NCBI GenBank assembly: GCA_019635535.1
Contig: JAHBZH010000001.1
Location: forward strand, 124,001 to 188,000
Length of the DNA: 64,000 nt
Source of the DNA: Sphingomonas sp.
GTDB taxonomy: Bacteria; Pseudomonadota; Alphaproteobacteria; Sphingomonadales; Sphingomonadaceae
Direction of reading: 5' to 3'
Both the position numbers and the translations under genes were made by a program. Below the pieces are notes generated by a model. It was not told the origin of the DNA. It ran no database searches and was given only the letters and a program-made list of their open reading frames with translations. Shown piece by piece: positions 36,981 through 45,971 of this stretch. The number at the start of each line of letters is the position of its first letter. Within the stretch, counting starts at the first letter, position 1.

Positions 36981-37056
36981 GCCGCTTTAGCTCAGCCGGT
37001 AGAGCACATCATTCGTAATGATGGGGTCGTCGGTTCGAGTCCGACAAGCGGCACCA
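36981..37056 (+). tRNA. tRNA-Thr (anticodon CGT)
   Basis: 76 nt with encoded CCA. Acceptor stem GCCGCTT/AAGCGGC, D arm AGCTCAGCCGGTAGAGC, anticodon stem CATCA/TGATG with loop TTCGTAA and anticodon CGT at 37014-37016, T arm GTCGG/CCGAC with TTCGAGT, discriminator A. Reads ACG codons. No integrase or repeated 3-prime end nearby, so no sign of an integrated element. Confidence 0.96.
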
Positions 37057-37157
37057 CCACTCAAAGCAGGAAACGCAGGGCGCAGCGGCGGAAGGGTCGT
37101 TCGCTGCTTCCAGCCCCACTCTATCGCAAACCGCAGTCCATAAGCGGCCAGCCGGCC

Positions 37158-37838
37158 TCAGGCTTTTTGGCCTTGCCGGTGGCCATTCGCCGGCCAATCC
37201 GGCGCGATGACGGCCGAGAAACCCGCAATCAGGAATTTGACCAGCCTGTCGCAAACCTGATCGGAATCCAGCAGGCTTTCCGTTTCCCCGGTGACGCGTC
37301 CCACGCGTCTGGCGGAATGATCCGAGCAAGCGTCGATCATCGCAGCGATCATGAAACGGTAGCCATGGGCGATATCGACCCTATGGGCCGACGGTGCGGC
37401 GTCCTGCAGCCAACCGAGCAGTTCGGCGGAGATCGGATCGGTCAAGTCGGCGATCTGCGCCGCATGATCCTTGTCGTGCGCATACATCATCCGCCCTAGC
37501 AGGCCGATATAGCTGTGCCATTCCTCGTCGCCGCGCAGCGCTCGATCGACAAACGGCTCGACGATGCATCGGATCACATCGTGGAGGTCCGGCGTCCTCT
37601 CGGCGCGAATTGCCCGATATTTGTCGCGGCGCATTTCGCCGAGCGCATGGAAGCGGCGGCGTACGACTTCACCCAGCAAGGCGTCCTTACTGCCGAAATG
37701 ATAGCTGAGTGTCCCGATCGTATCGCCCGAGCGTGCCGCGATATCGCGTATCGACGTGCCGTCGAACCCTTTCTGCGCGAACAGCTTTTCCGCGGCGTCC
37801 AGCAGCCGTTGCCGTGATCCGCCCTTGGGCGCCGCCAT
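37158..37838 (-). CDS. TetR family transcriptional regulator
   Basis: 226 aa. N-terminal TetR helix-turn-helix (RQRLLDAAEKLFAQKGFDGT, then AARSGDTIGTLSYHFGSKDAL), followed by a ligand domain with EEWHSYIGLLGRMMY. ATG at 37838 with GAAGGA upstream is preferred over an in-frame start 51 bp earlier. It is divergent from the TonB receptor gene that heads the catabolic cassette; the gap contains a TGAC-N5-GTCA dyad inside a sigma-70-like promoter. It is therefore the likely repressor of the cassette, released by the substrate or an intermediate. Confidence 0.9.
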   Translation of the reverse strand: MAAPKGGSRQRLLDAAEKLFAQKGFDGTSIRDIAARSGDTIGTLSYHFGSKDALLGEVVRRRFHALGEMRRDKYRAIRAERTPDLHDVIRCIVEPFVDRALRGDEEWHSYIGLLGRMMYAHDKDHAAQIADLTDPISAELLGWLQDAAPSAHRVDIAHGYRFMIAAMIDACSDHSARRVGRVTGETESLLDSDQVCDRLVKFLIAGFSAVIAPDWPANGHRQGQKA

Positions 37839-37920
37839 CCCGTATCCTTCCTCTTCCCGGCCCGTGCGGCGGCGGGAAAGCCATCGCACAGATAGAAACC
37901 GCCTGCCATGACATGCAATC

Positions 37921-37949
37921 TTGACAGTTAGTCAGTCGAACGACATACT
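37921..37949 (+). promoter_or_regulatory. promoter with internal dyad ahead of the catabolic cassette
   Basis: TTGACA (37921-37926), 17 bp, CATACT (37944-37949). TGACAGTTAGTCA (37922-37934) is an inverted repeat TGAC/GTCA around 5 bp that overlaps the -35 box, well placed for the divergent TetR protein to block RNA polymerase. Confidence 0.6.
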
Positions 37950-38044
37950 CTCTATGAAATTGCGGGACCCCCGTAAAGCGGTTCCGGGGGCAGATGGCGT
38001 AAAGCCGCGCCCGTCATGGGCCTCCAGGGCCAAGGGAGGGGAGA

Positions 38045-40312
38045 ATGTCGCACTTCATTCATCGTGCGCTCGGCGCTGCGGCACCCGCCGTTTTGCTGGC
38101 GGCTTGGGGAATGCCGACACAAGCGCAGGAGGTCGTCCCGGACGGCGCGGGCGCGTCCGAAGATTATGGCAACGCCATCGTTATCACCGCGCAAAAGCGC
38201 GAGACCGACCTTCAGGAAACGCCGGCTTCGGTCTCGGCGGTTTCCGGCGACACGCTCCAAGAGCGCCAGATCGTCGATATCGAAGGACTCGCCCAACAGC
38301 TTCCGAGCGTCAATTTCGGCCAGACTACGGGCAATGCGCGTATCGCGATCCGCGGCGTGGGCTTCGACAATACGACCGTCGGCAACGAAGGCCGCGTCGC
38401 CTACCATCTCGACGGCGTATTCATCAGCCGGCCCGCGGCGGCACTCACCGGCTTTTACGACGTCGAGCGGGTCGAGGTGCTGCGCGGGCCGCAAGGCACT
38501 CTCTATGGGCGCAATGCGACCGGCGGCGCCATCAACGTCATTCCCCGCGCGCCGGGCCGCCAGCTCAACGGCTACGTCGACGCGAGCTACGGCAATTATG
38601 ACGCCTTCCGGATCGAAGGCGCGGTCGGCGGTCCGCTCGGCCCCGGCATAGGCGCGCGGCTCTCTTTCCAGATCAACGAACGGGACGGCTTTGGCACCAA
38701 TCTCACCAACGGCCGCGATGTCGACGATCTTTCCACGCGCGCGATCCGCGCCCAGCTCCATTTCGATCCCGCCGACAATTTCGAGATCCGTCTGGCCGCC
38801 GACTGGTTCGACCAGAGTGACCATGCCTACAGCTTCCACTATCTGGGGCAGGGCAGCCGGCCCGATCCGAATTCCACCCCGCCCTTGCCCGGCCAAGAGC
38901 TGACCGGCATCCGTGCCGGCGGCGTCGTGCCGACGAACCTGCGCGATTCCACGTCCGATTCCGGCCCGGAGAACGAGCGCACCTTCTGGGGCCTCAGCGC
39001 CAATCTGCGCTGGGATCTCGGGCCGGTCGAGATCGTCTCGGTCACCGGCTATCGCGACAACGATTTCCAGGTCACCTCCGACCTCGACGTCACCAGCGCG
39101 CCGCTCACCGTCTACGACCAGTTCGAGCGTTCGGACCATTTCAGCCAGGAGCTGCGCCTCGCCGGCGATTTCGGCCGGGGCGACTGGATGATCGGCGGCT
39201 ATTATTTCACCGAATCCCTGTTCGGCGGCACCCGCATCGCGCTCGATCCGGTCGTGCTGTCACCCGCGCCGGTGCTGCCGCCGCTCACAGGTTACCGCCA
39301 GGGCTATTATGGTGTCGGCCAGCTCGACACCGACGCCTGGGCGGTTTTCGCGAACCTTCGTTTCGAGCTCACCGATCGCCTCGCGATACGGCTCGGCGCG
39401 CGCTATAGTGAAGAGCGGCGGCGCGTGGACGAAGAGCTCAAGCTCGATTTCGCCACCCCATGGCCGCCCTTCGTGCCGCAATTCCCGCCGACGCCGCCGG
39501 GCGTGCGCCGTCAGGCCGAGGACGACTGGTCGTCCTTCACGCCTTCGGCGACGCTGGAATATCGCGCGAGCGACGATGTATTTCTCTACGCCACCTGGTC
39601 GCGCGGCTTCAAAAGCGGCGGCTTCAATCTCGGCGTCGTACAGGCGCCTTATGCACCGGAGCGGCTCGACGATTATGAAGGCGGAATCCGTGCCCAATGG
39701 CTCGGCGGACGCCTGACCACCAACCTGTCCGCCTTCTATTACGATTATTCCAACCTGCAGGTGACCAAGATCGTCGGCACCGCGGTGGTGATCGAGAATG
39801 CGGCGAGCGCTCGCATCATGGGGCTGGAGGCGGAGATTCTTTTCCGACCAGTGCGCGGTTTGCAGATCGATGCCGCGATCTCGCTGCTCGACACGGAATA
39901 TCGCGACTATGCGTCCGCGGACCCGGCCCGGCCGCAGCTCGGGGTCATCGACCTGTCCGGAAACGAGCTCACCCAGTCGCCCACTTACACGATCAATCTC
40001 GGCGCCAGCTATACCTGGGAAACCGGGATCGGCGAGATCACGCTGCGCGGCGAAGGACGGTTCGTCGACCGGATCTGGTTCACCCAGTTCAACGTCGATT
40101 ACGTCTCGCAGCCCGCCTACCAATTGTTCAACGCCTATCTCACCTGGCGCAGCCCCGACGAGCGCTTCAGTGCGACTGCTTTCATGCGGAACATCGGCAA
40201 CGAGACGATCGTGTCGGCGGGTTTCATCGGGTCGAGCCTGGTCGGCTCGCCGCTGCTCGGCTCGTTCGAGCCGCCACGTACCTATGGCGTGACGCTCGGT
40301 GTCAGGTTCTGA
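38045..40312 (+). CDS. TonB-dependent receptor
   Basis: 755 aa. Signal peptide ending PTQAQ, a TonB-box-like region (GNAIVITAQKRETDLQETPAS), plug domain (LPSVNFGQTTGNARIAIRGV ... VERVEVLRGPQGTLYGRNAT with GGAINV), and a 22-strand-type barrel ending in FEPPRTYGVTLGVRF with terminal Phe. These receptors import siderophores or, in sphingomonads, often aromatic or plant-derived compounds. Being first in a cassette with FAH, cupin and CoA-ligase genes, it probably imports the compound those enzymes degrade. Confidence 0.93.
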   Translation: MSHFIHRALGAAAPAVLLAAWGMPTQAQEVVPDGAGASEDYGNAIVITAQKRETDLQETPASVSAVSGDTLQERQIVDIEGLAQQLPSVNFGQTTGNARIAIRGVGFDNTTVGNEGRVAYHLDGVFISRPAAALTGFYDVERVEVLRGPQGTLYGRNATGGAINVIPRAPGRQLNGYVDASYGNYDAFRIEGAVGGPLGPGIGARLSFQINERDGFGTNLTNGRDVDDLSTRAIRAQLHFDPADNFEIRLAADWFDQSDHAYSFHYLGQGSRPDPNSTPPLPGQELTGIRAGGVVPTNLRDSTSDSGPENERTFWGLSANLRWDLGPVEIVSVTGYRDNDFQVTSDLDVTSAPLTVYDQFERSDHFSQELRLAGDFGRGDWMIGGYYFTESLFGGTRIALDPVVLSPAPVLPPLTGYRQGYYGVGQLDTDAWAVFANLRFELTDRLAIRLGARYSEERRRVDEELKLDFATPWPPFVPQFPPTPPGVRRQAEDDWSSFTPSATLEYRASDDVFLYATWSRGFKSGGFNLGVVQAPYAPERLDDYEGGIRAQWLGGRLTTNLSAFYYDYSNLQVTKIVGTAVVIENAASARIMGLEAEILFRPVRGLQIDAAISLLDTEYRDYASADPARPQLGVIDLSGNELTQSPTYTINLGASYTWETGIGEITLRGEGRFVDRIWFTQFNVDYVSQPAYQLFNAYLTWRSPDERFSATAFMRNIGNETIVSAGFIGSSLVGSPLLGSFEPPRTYGVTLGVRF

Positions 40313-40317
40313 CGCCG

Positions 40318-41283
40318 ATGCGGCTGGTTACGTTCACAGGTGTAAACGGCGAACGCGTGGGTGCGCTCGCGGGCGAAGGGGAGCTGGTCGATCTGGGCGC
40401 CGCCGCTGTGGCGAGAGGGCTCGCTTTTCCGCGCTCCATGCAGGCGTTGATCGAGGCGGCTCCAGACGCGCTGGCGCTGGCCCGGGATCTTGCCGAGACA
40501 CCTCCCAACGAGGCGATCCTGCCGCTCAGTGCGGTGACGCTCCTTGCGCCGCTGCCACGTCCGGTGCGCCTGCGCGATTGCTGCCTGTTCCTGGAACATA
40601 TGGAAAAGGCGCTGGACAAGCTGGCCCGCCAACTCGCCGCTGGGGAAGACGATCCGGAGGCAGCGCTGGAGCGGCTGCGCGCGAGTGGAAAATACAGCAT
40701 CGGGCCGGTCTTCCGGGACGAGGTGATCTACTACAATGCCGATCATCTCCATATGATCGGCCCGGACGCGGATATCGCCTGGCCGTCCGCTTCGGACTGG
40801 ATGGACTATGAGCTCGAATGGGCTTGCGTGATCGGCCCGGGCGGGCGCGACATCCCGCCGGAACGCGCCCGCGACCACATTTTCGGTTACACGATCTTCA
40901 ATGACTGGTCGGCGCGTGACACCCAGATTCGGGTGATGGGCGCCAATCTCGGCCCCGGCGAGGGCAAGGACTTCGCCAACGGCCTCGGCCCCTGCATCGC
41001 CACGCCGGACGAATTCGACGATCCCTACGCGCTCGCCATGACCGCGCATGTGAACGGCGAATTGTGGTCGCGCGGCTCGACGGCAAGCATGCACCATCGC
41101 TTCGAGGACGCCATCGTCCAGTTCAGCCGCGAGCGCGATCTGCATGCGGGTGAAGTGATCGGCTCGGGCACTGTTCTGTCCGGCTGCGGCTTCGAACTCG
41201 ACCGGCGGCTGGCCGGGGGCGACCTCGTCGAACTCACCGTCGAGGGGATCGGGACGCTCGCCAACCGCATCGTCCGGCGCTGA
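40318..41283 (+). CDS. fumarylacetoacetate hydrolase (FAH) family protein
   Basis: 321 aa. The C-terminal FAH domain is clear: MDYELEWACVIG with acidic metal ligands, HIFGYTIFNDWSARDTQ, KDFANGLGPCIATPDEF, and GSGTVLSGCGFELDR. Family members cleave C-C bonds or decarboxylate/tautomerise ring-fission products. The N-terminal part is a small separate domain as in ureidoglycolate-lyase-like members. It starts 5 bp after the receptor stop. The substrate is unknown. Confidence 0.9.
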   Translation: MRLVTFTGVNGERVGALAGEGELVDLGAAAVARGLAFPRSMQALIEAAPDALALARDLAETPPNEAILPLSAVTLLAPLPRPVRLRDCCLFLEHMEKALDKLARQLAAGEDDPEAALERLRASGKYSIGPVFRDEVIYYNADHLHMIGPDADIAWPSASDWMDYELEWACVIGPGGRDIPPERARDHIFGYTIFNDWSARDTQIRVMGANLGPGEGKDFANGLGPCIATPDEFDDPYALAMTAHVNGELWSRGSTASMHHRFEDAIVQFSRERDLHAGEVIGSGTVLSGCGFELDRRLAGGDLVELTVEGIGTLANRIVRR

Positions 41284-41310
41284 CCATCATCCAGGCAAGG
41301 GAGTATCGCC

Positions 41311-41844
41311 ATGGCCCATCAGGTAAGACGCATCGTGACCGGCTTCGGGCCCGACGGCCGCTCCCGGGTCACCTTTGATTCCGCCGCGTCGAACGTCCTG
41401 CCCATCGGTGGCTGGAAGGGCGCCTTCGTCACTGAATTGTGGACCACCGAGGAAATGCCAGTCGACAATAAGGGCGATGCCGATCGCGGCGCCCGGCCGA
41501 TTCGCCACGATCCGGGACCAGGCGGCACGATCTTCCGCGTCGTCGAGATTCCGCCCGACGCCGCCGGCGGCATCGATGTCGACGCGGCGTTCGATTCGCT
41601 CGGCAGCCACAACCGCCCCTCCGAGGAGGACAGTAAGACCCACGGATCGATGCATTATACCGACTCGGTAGACTATCTGATCGTGATCAAGGGCGAGATG
41701 GCGATGGTGATGGAGGACGGCGAAGTGACGCTGCGTCCGGGCGACTGCATCGTCCAGCGCGCGACCAAACATGCCTGGGTCAATCGCGGTACCGAGCCGT
41801 GCGTGATCGCCGCCGTCCTGGTCGATGCCAAGCCGATGGGCTGA
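41311..41844 (+). CDS. cupin-domain protein
   Basis: 177 aa. One cupin barrel near the C terminus: SMHYTDSVDYLIVIKGEMAM, then VTLRPGDCIVQRATKHAWVN with histidines in metal-ligand positions. The N-terminal half (GWKGAFVTELWTTEEMPVDN) is an extended region common to cupins of this group. It may be a dioxygenase, isomerase or sensor; the single domain is smaller than gentisate dioxygenase. It sits between the FAH and acyl-CoA synthetase genes, with 1 bp to the latter. Confidence 0.85.
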   Translation: MAHQVRRIVTGFGPDGRSRVTFDSAASNVLPIGGWKGAFVTELWTTEEMPVDNKGDADRGARPIRHDPGPGGTIFRVVEIPPDAAGGIDVDAAFDSLGSHNRPSEEDSKTHGSMHYTDSVDYLIVIKGEMAMVMEDGEVTLRPGDCIVQRATKHAWVNRGTEPCVIAAVLVDAKPMG

Positions 41845-41845
41845 C

Positions 41846-43669
41846 ATGGAACGCTTCGCCGGACCGGATGACGTTCGCGCAGTCGAGGCGGTGCCACTCG
41901 AAGAGCGCATCCCGGTCCGCACAATCGACGCCATGCTGCGTGTGAGCGCGGCGCGGGCGCCCGACGATCCGGCATTGATCTGGCTACCGGACGGGCGCGC
42001 CGGAGACCGGCCGGAGACCGTGACCTTTGCGGAGCTGGAAGCACGCATCATTGCCGCCGCCAACCTCTTCCACGCGCATGGCGTCCGGCCGGACGCGGCG
42101 GTGTCGATTCTGCTGCCCAACCTGCCCGAGACCCATTACGCCTTGTGGGGCGGATCGCTGGCCGGGGCCGCCAATCCGGTCAACCCGCTGCTCCGGCCCG
42201 AGCAGATCGCGGCGATCATGGCGGCGGCGGGAAGCCGCGTGCTCGTCACCGGCGGCCCCGGCACCGCATTCGACGTCACCGCCAAGGCGGCTGCGGTGCG
42301 CGCGCTTTACCCGGCGCTGGAAACGGTGATCGCGGTCGGTGCGGCGATGGACGGGGCCGTCCCCTTCACGGCCGGCTGTGCCGGTCAGCCCGGCGACCGG
42401 CTGGTCAGCGGGCGGTGCGTCTCGGGCGACGATGTGTCGGTCTATTTCCACACGGGCGGCACCACCGGCACGCCCAAACTCGCCCAACAGACCCACTGGA
42501 ACCAGGTGTTCATGGCCTGGACGGCAGGCTTTGTGTTGGGCCTGACGCGTGAAGACCGTATCCTCACCGGCCTGCCGCTTTTCCACGCCAATGCCGCGGT
42601 CGCGACCGGGCTGGGCGGCATCTACTGGGGCGCGGCTTCGATCCTAACCGGCCAGCAGGGCTATCGCGACAAGGCGATGATGGCGGATTTCTGGGGGATC
42701 GTGGCGCGCCATCGCGCCACTCTGTTCAGCGCTGTGCCCACCATCCTCGCCGGGCTTTTGGACATCCTGCCGGCGGCGCACGACATCGCCTCGCTGCGCT
42801 TCGCCATGTGCGGCGCCGCACCGATGCCCGTTCCACTCTTCGAGGCGTTCGAGGCGAAGACGGGCCTGCGCATCCTCGAGCTTTACGGCATGACCGAGGG
42901 CGCCGCGCTCAGCACCGCCAATCCGCGCGATGGCGAGCGGCGGATCGGCTCGATCGGCTTGCGCCTGCCTTACCAGGGCGTCCGCCCGGCCATCCTCGAC
43001 GAAGAGGGAGCTTATGTGCGCGATTGCGCCGGCGACGAACCCGGCAACCTGCTGCTCAGTGGCCCCAATCTCTTTCCAGGCTACCGCCAGGCCGAGCGCA
43101 ACGCCGGAATCTGGCCGCTGCCCGGCTGGCTTGACAGCGGCGACCTCGCCCGGCGCGACCCCGATGGCTATGTCTGGCTGCTCGGCCGCGCCAAGGACCT
43201 CATCATCCGCGCCGGCCACAATATCGATCCTGCGATGATCGAAGAGGCACTGCACCGGCACCCCGAGGTCGAGCTCGCCGCGGCGGTCGGCAGGCCGGAC
43301 GCTTATGCCGGCGAAGTCCCAGTCGCCTATGTCGCGCTGACGCCCGGGGCAAATGTTACTGCCGAAAAGCTGCGCGAATTCGCGCGCGAGACGGTCGCCG
43401 AGCGCCCGGCCGCGCCGGCGGAGGTCATCATCCTCGATGCCATTCCTGTCACCGCCGTGGGCAAGATCTTCAAGCCGGCGCTGCGGCGGGATGCAGCCGA
43501 GCGCGCGATCGCCGCTGCGCTCGACGGAATGGACGCCGTCGTCGAGGTCATCCTTGACGACCGGCGCGGCATGATCGCCCATGTCCGCTGCCCGGCCGGC
43601 TCGGGCGAGATGTCGAAGGCGGCACTGGCCGGCTTCGCCATCATGGTCGAGATCGAGGAGACAGCATGA
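41846..43669 (+). CDS. AMP-dependent acyl-CoA synthetase/ligase
   Basis: 607 aa. ANL-superfamily enzyme that activates a carboxylic acid to its CoA thioester with ATP. Phosphate loop VYFHTGGTTGTPK, LELYGMTEGA, the WLDSGDLARRDPDGYVWLLG hinge region with the adenylate-binding Asp, and GKIFKPALR with the C-terminal catalytic Lys are all visible. Probably acts on a carboxylate released or imported by the cassette. A short C-terminal extension (about 50 residues) follows the usual end. Confidence 0.92.
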   Translation: MERFAGPDDVRAVEAVPLEERIPVRTIDAMLRVSAARAPDDPALIWLPDGRAGDRPETVTFAELEARIIAAANLFHAHGVRPDAAVSILLPNLPETHYALWGGSLAGAANPVNPLLRPEQIAAIMAAAGSRVLVTGGPGTAFDVTAKAAAVRALYPALETVIAVGAAMDGAVPFTAGCAGQPGDRLVSGRCVSGDDVSVYFHTGGTTGTPKLAQQTHWNQVFMAWTAGFVLGLTREDRILTGLPLFHANAAVATGLGGIYWGAASILTGQQGYRDKAMMADFWGIVARHRATLFSAVPTILAGLLDILPAAHDIASLRFAMCGAAPMPVPLFEAFEAKTGLRILELYGMTEGAALSTANPRDGERRIGSIGLRLPYQGVRPAILDEEGAYVRDCAGDEPGNLLLSGPNLFPGYRQAERNAGIWPLPGWLDSGDLARRDPDGYVWLLGRAKDLIIRAGHNIDPAMIEEALHRHPEVELAAAVGRPDAYAGEVPVAYVALTPGANVTAEKLREFARETVAERPAAPAEVIILDAIPVTAVGKIFKPALRRDAAERAIAAALDGMDAVVEVILDDRRGMIAHVRCPAGSGEMSKAALAGFAIMVEIEETA

Positions 43670-44637
43670 AAGCCTGGCCGCTGCTCGCACTGGCGCTCTG
43701 GTCGGCAGGCGCGGCGGCGCGCTGCCCGAACGACGGCGGCGCGCAATGGGTAACGCTCGGCACGGGCGGCGGACCGCTGGAGCGATATGAGCGCGGGCAG
43801 CCCGCCAATGCGCTGGTCATCGGCGACGCGGTCTATCTGTTCGATACCGGTGACGGCGTTGTGCGGCAAATGGCGGCGGCCGGCCTCGACTTGGCCCGCA
43901 TCCGCGCCGTCTTCCTCAGCCACCAACATGTCGATCACATCGCCGGACTGGGGCCGCTGCTGCTGCGGCGCTGGGTCCTGCAACAGCATCGCATCCTGCC
44001 GGTCTGGGGTCCGCGCGGAACCGTCCGCATGGTGCGAGGCCTGACCGACGCTGCCCATGCGGCCGAACGCGCGCCGGTAATGCCTGGAGCACCCATCGTC
44101 CCGCTTGCCGGGACGGTGAGCGGATATGATATTCCGTCCGGCGAGGACGGACCGCATCTCGTCTATCGCGACAACGCGGTCGTCGTGACGGCACTCACCA
44201 ATACTCACTATCATTTTCCGGCTGGCAGCGTGGCGGCGCGCTATGCCCGCTCCTACGCCTACCGGATCGAGGCAGGCGGACGGACCGTCGTCTTCACCGG
44301 CGACACGGGTCCGTCGGATCGGCTGGCCGAGTTCGCGCGCGGGGCCGACCTTCTCGTCTCGGAAGTGATCGATCTGGCGGGATCGCGCGAAACCCTGTCG
44401 CATGCGCCTGGCCTGGCTGGCGCGCGTTTGGACGCGTTGATGGCCAATCTCGCCGCCGATCATCTGACCTCGGACGCCGCCGGCCGCCTCGCCGCGGCGG
44501 CGGGCGCAGGCTGCCTGGTGCTGACTCATGTGGCACCCGGCCGGGATGGCGAAGCCAGCGCTGCCCCCTATCTGGATGGAGCGCGAGCCCATTTCGCCGG
44601 ACCCGTGTTCCTGGCTTCCGATCTTGTGCGATATTGA
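43666..44637 (+). CDS. exported metallo-beta-lactamase-fold hydrolase
   Basis: 323 aa. Signal peptide (MKAWPLLALALWSAGAAA), then an RNase Z/arylsulfatase-like MBL domain: LGTGGGPLERYERGQPANAL, metal motif SHQHVDHIAG (HxHxDH), VVFTGDTGPSDRL and LVLTHVAPG. A periplasmic hydrolase acting on an ester, lactone or sulfate is likely. ATGA overlap with the acyl-CoA synthetase ties it to the cassette. Confidence 0.88.
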   Translation: MKAWPLLALALWSAGAAARCPNDGGAQWVTLGTGGGPLERYERGQPANALVIGDAVYLFDTGDGVVRQMAAAGLDLARIRAVFLSHQHVDHIAGLGPLLLRRWVLQQHRILPVWGPRGTVRMVRGLTDAAHAAERAPVMPGAPIVPLAGTVSGYDIPSGEDGPHLVYRDNAVVVTALTNTHYHFPAGSVAARYARSYAYRIEAGGRTVVFTGDTGPSDRLAEFARGADLLVSEVIDLAGSRETLSHAPGLAGARLDALMANLAADHLTSDAAGRLAAAAGAGCLVLTHVAPGRDGEASAAPYLDGARAHFAGPVFLASDLVRY

Positions 44638-44936
44638 ACACATATCGCGAAACCATGTCCTCAGCCGTTTGAGACATGCTTCAATCCGCGGCGGTTTTCC
44701 CGAAGGTCGGCCTGTCCGCTTCAGGCCAGCACGCGCCGTCCGGCGTCCGGTCGTTCTCTTCATGGCTGTAGAGACCGGTTCGCTAGCGACTGCGTCGCAC
44801 GCCATTCTTTTCCGTCACCTTGCCTGCTCGGCGAAGCGACGTTCGGCTGCATCGCCGGGCGGCCCGGTGGATAGGTGATTGCGCCGATCCGGCAAGTTCG
44901 GACATTGAGGGGCGAAGGGCTGCGAGGGAGCGTGAA
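44638..44936. other. intergenic region within the cassette
   Basis: 299 bp without a convincing gene. It contains a hairpin CATGTC...GACATG (44654-44678, extended by TCA/TGA with one bulge) just after the MBL-fold gene, which may end that transcript. Nothing else is recognised. Confidence 0.5.
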
Positions 44937-45428
44937 ATGACAAGCCGATGCCGTACGGAAAAGCGCACGTTCAGGCGCGGCATGGCAGGGACCGCGCTCG
45001 CGGCCGGATTGCTGAGCATTGCGCCGGACCTGGCAGTGGCGCGCGACGGCTGCACCGTGACGCTGCGCGAGGCCGGTGACCGTTTCGACCGCGCGCAGAT
45101 CGAGGGGGATCGCGCCGTGCTCGAGACGATGACCGCCGACGAGCTCGTCTTCGTCGGCAGCGATGGCGCCCGCCAGGACAAAATCGCCTTCATCGCGGGC
45201 TGGACCGATCCAGCCATCCGCTTTGACCCCGTCACGATACTCGACCCCTATATTGTCTCGCTCGGCGCGGATGCGGGGATCGTTGGCGGCGAAGTGGTGC
45301 TCAGCGGCACTGCCGGCGACCGGGCGTTCGCGAGCCGCATCCATTTTGCCGACACGTTCCGGCGGATCGACGGCTGTTGGCGCGCAGTGCACGTCCAGGC
45401 GACGCGCATGCCGCCGCGAGCGGACTGA
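44937..45428 (+). CDS. exported NTF2-like / DUF4440 protein
   Basis: 163 aa. N-terminal export signal (RRGMAGTALAAGLLSIAPDL) followed by an NTF2-like domain (TLREAGDRFDRAQIEGDRAV, LETMTADELVFVGSDGARQD, IHFADTFRRIDGCWRAVHVQ). GAGGGAG precedes the ATG. In catabolic clusters such small domains can act as isomerases, dehydratases or binding proteins. It is separated from the cassette by about 300 bp and may have its own promoter. Confidence 0.8.
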   Translation: MTSRCRTEKRTFRRGMAGTALAAGLLSIAPDLAVARDGCTVTLREAGDRFDRAQIEGDRAVLETMTADELVFVGSDGARQDKIAFIAGWTDPAIRFDPVTILDPYIVSLGADAGIVGGEVVLSGTAGDRAFASRIHFADTFRRIDGCWRAVHVQATRMPPRAD

Positions 45429-45971
45429 ACGTCCGTCGGACCGTTCAACGGCTTCATAGCGACGCTTGGCGGCAACCGGCTGGCCCTGGCTTGTGGCCGC
45501 CACGATCATGAGCGGAATGAACGACAAATGCCTGATGAGCGAGGCAGGCGCGGCCGCACCGCCCCTGCGGATGGGCGATTGGCCAATGGTGCGTCGCCAT
45601 GACGGACCGCTGGAGACCGCTTCATTGCATCGCATCGCTGGCGCCGGCGGGGGGAATGGCCCCGCTTCGATCCGGCCCGAACGCCCGGCTCCACGTCCCG
45701 GCCTCTACTGAAGAGGAATGCGCGCAAAAAATGGGAGGCGGGTTCAAACCCGCCTCCCTGAAGTGAGCCGCCGACGCACATCGAATGCTAGGGGGTATCC
45801 GCAAACACCGGTAGCTGACTTCAAGGATGCCGCGCGATGCGGATGACGCAAAGCGCGCCGCCCGCGAACGCGTGGACTGGACGGCTGGAGAGGCGATCAT
45901 GCCGCCGAACGTCGATTGCATCCGGTCGAACGTCGCTCGACCTTCGCCGCCCGCTCGCCCATATTCCGCCG
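45429..45971. other. gene-poor stretch before the two-component system
   Basis: 543 bp with no convincing protein gene; short open frames are GC-rich and lack family features. It carries a very strong palindromic terminator (45733-45758) whose T run is on the minus strand. The kinase promoter presumably lies in the last 150 bp, but no confident boxes were found. Confidence 0.55.
45725..45758 (-). terminator. orphan rho-independent terminator on the minus strand
   Basis: Perfect 12-bp stem GGGAGGCGGGTT (45733-45744) / AACCCGCCTCCC (45747-45758). Read on the minus strand it is followed by ATTTTTTG. No minus-strand gene lies upstream (to the right), so it would terminate an unannotated transcript. 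Confidence 0.65.

Noticed and set aside
36981..37157. tRNA-Thr as an integration site for a mobile element
   Set aside because: No integrase, no repeated copy of the tRNA 3-prime end, and normal gene content downstream.
45466..45711. 81-codon open frame in the gap before the two-component system
   Set aside because: No ribosome site, no family features, and low-complexity Pro/Arg/Gly composition.
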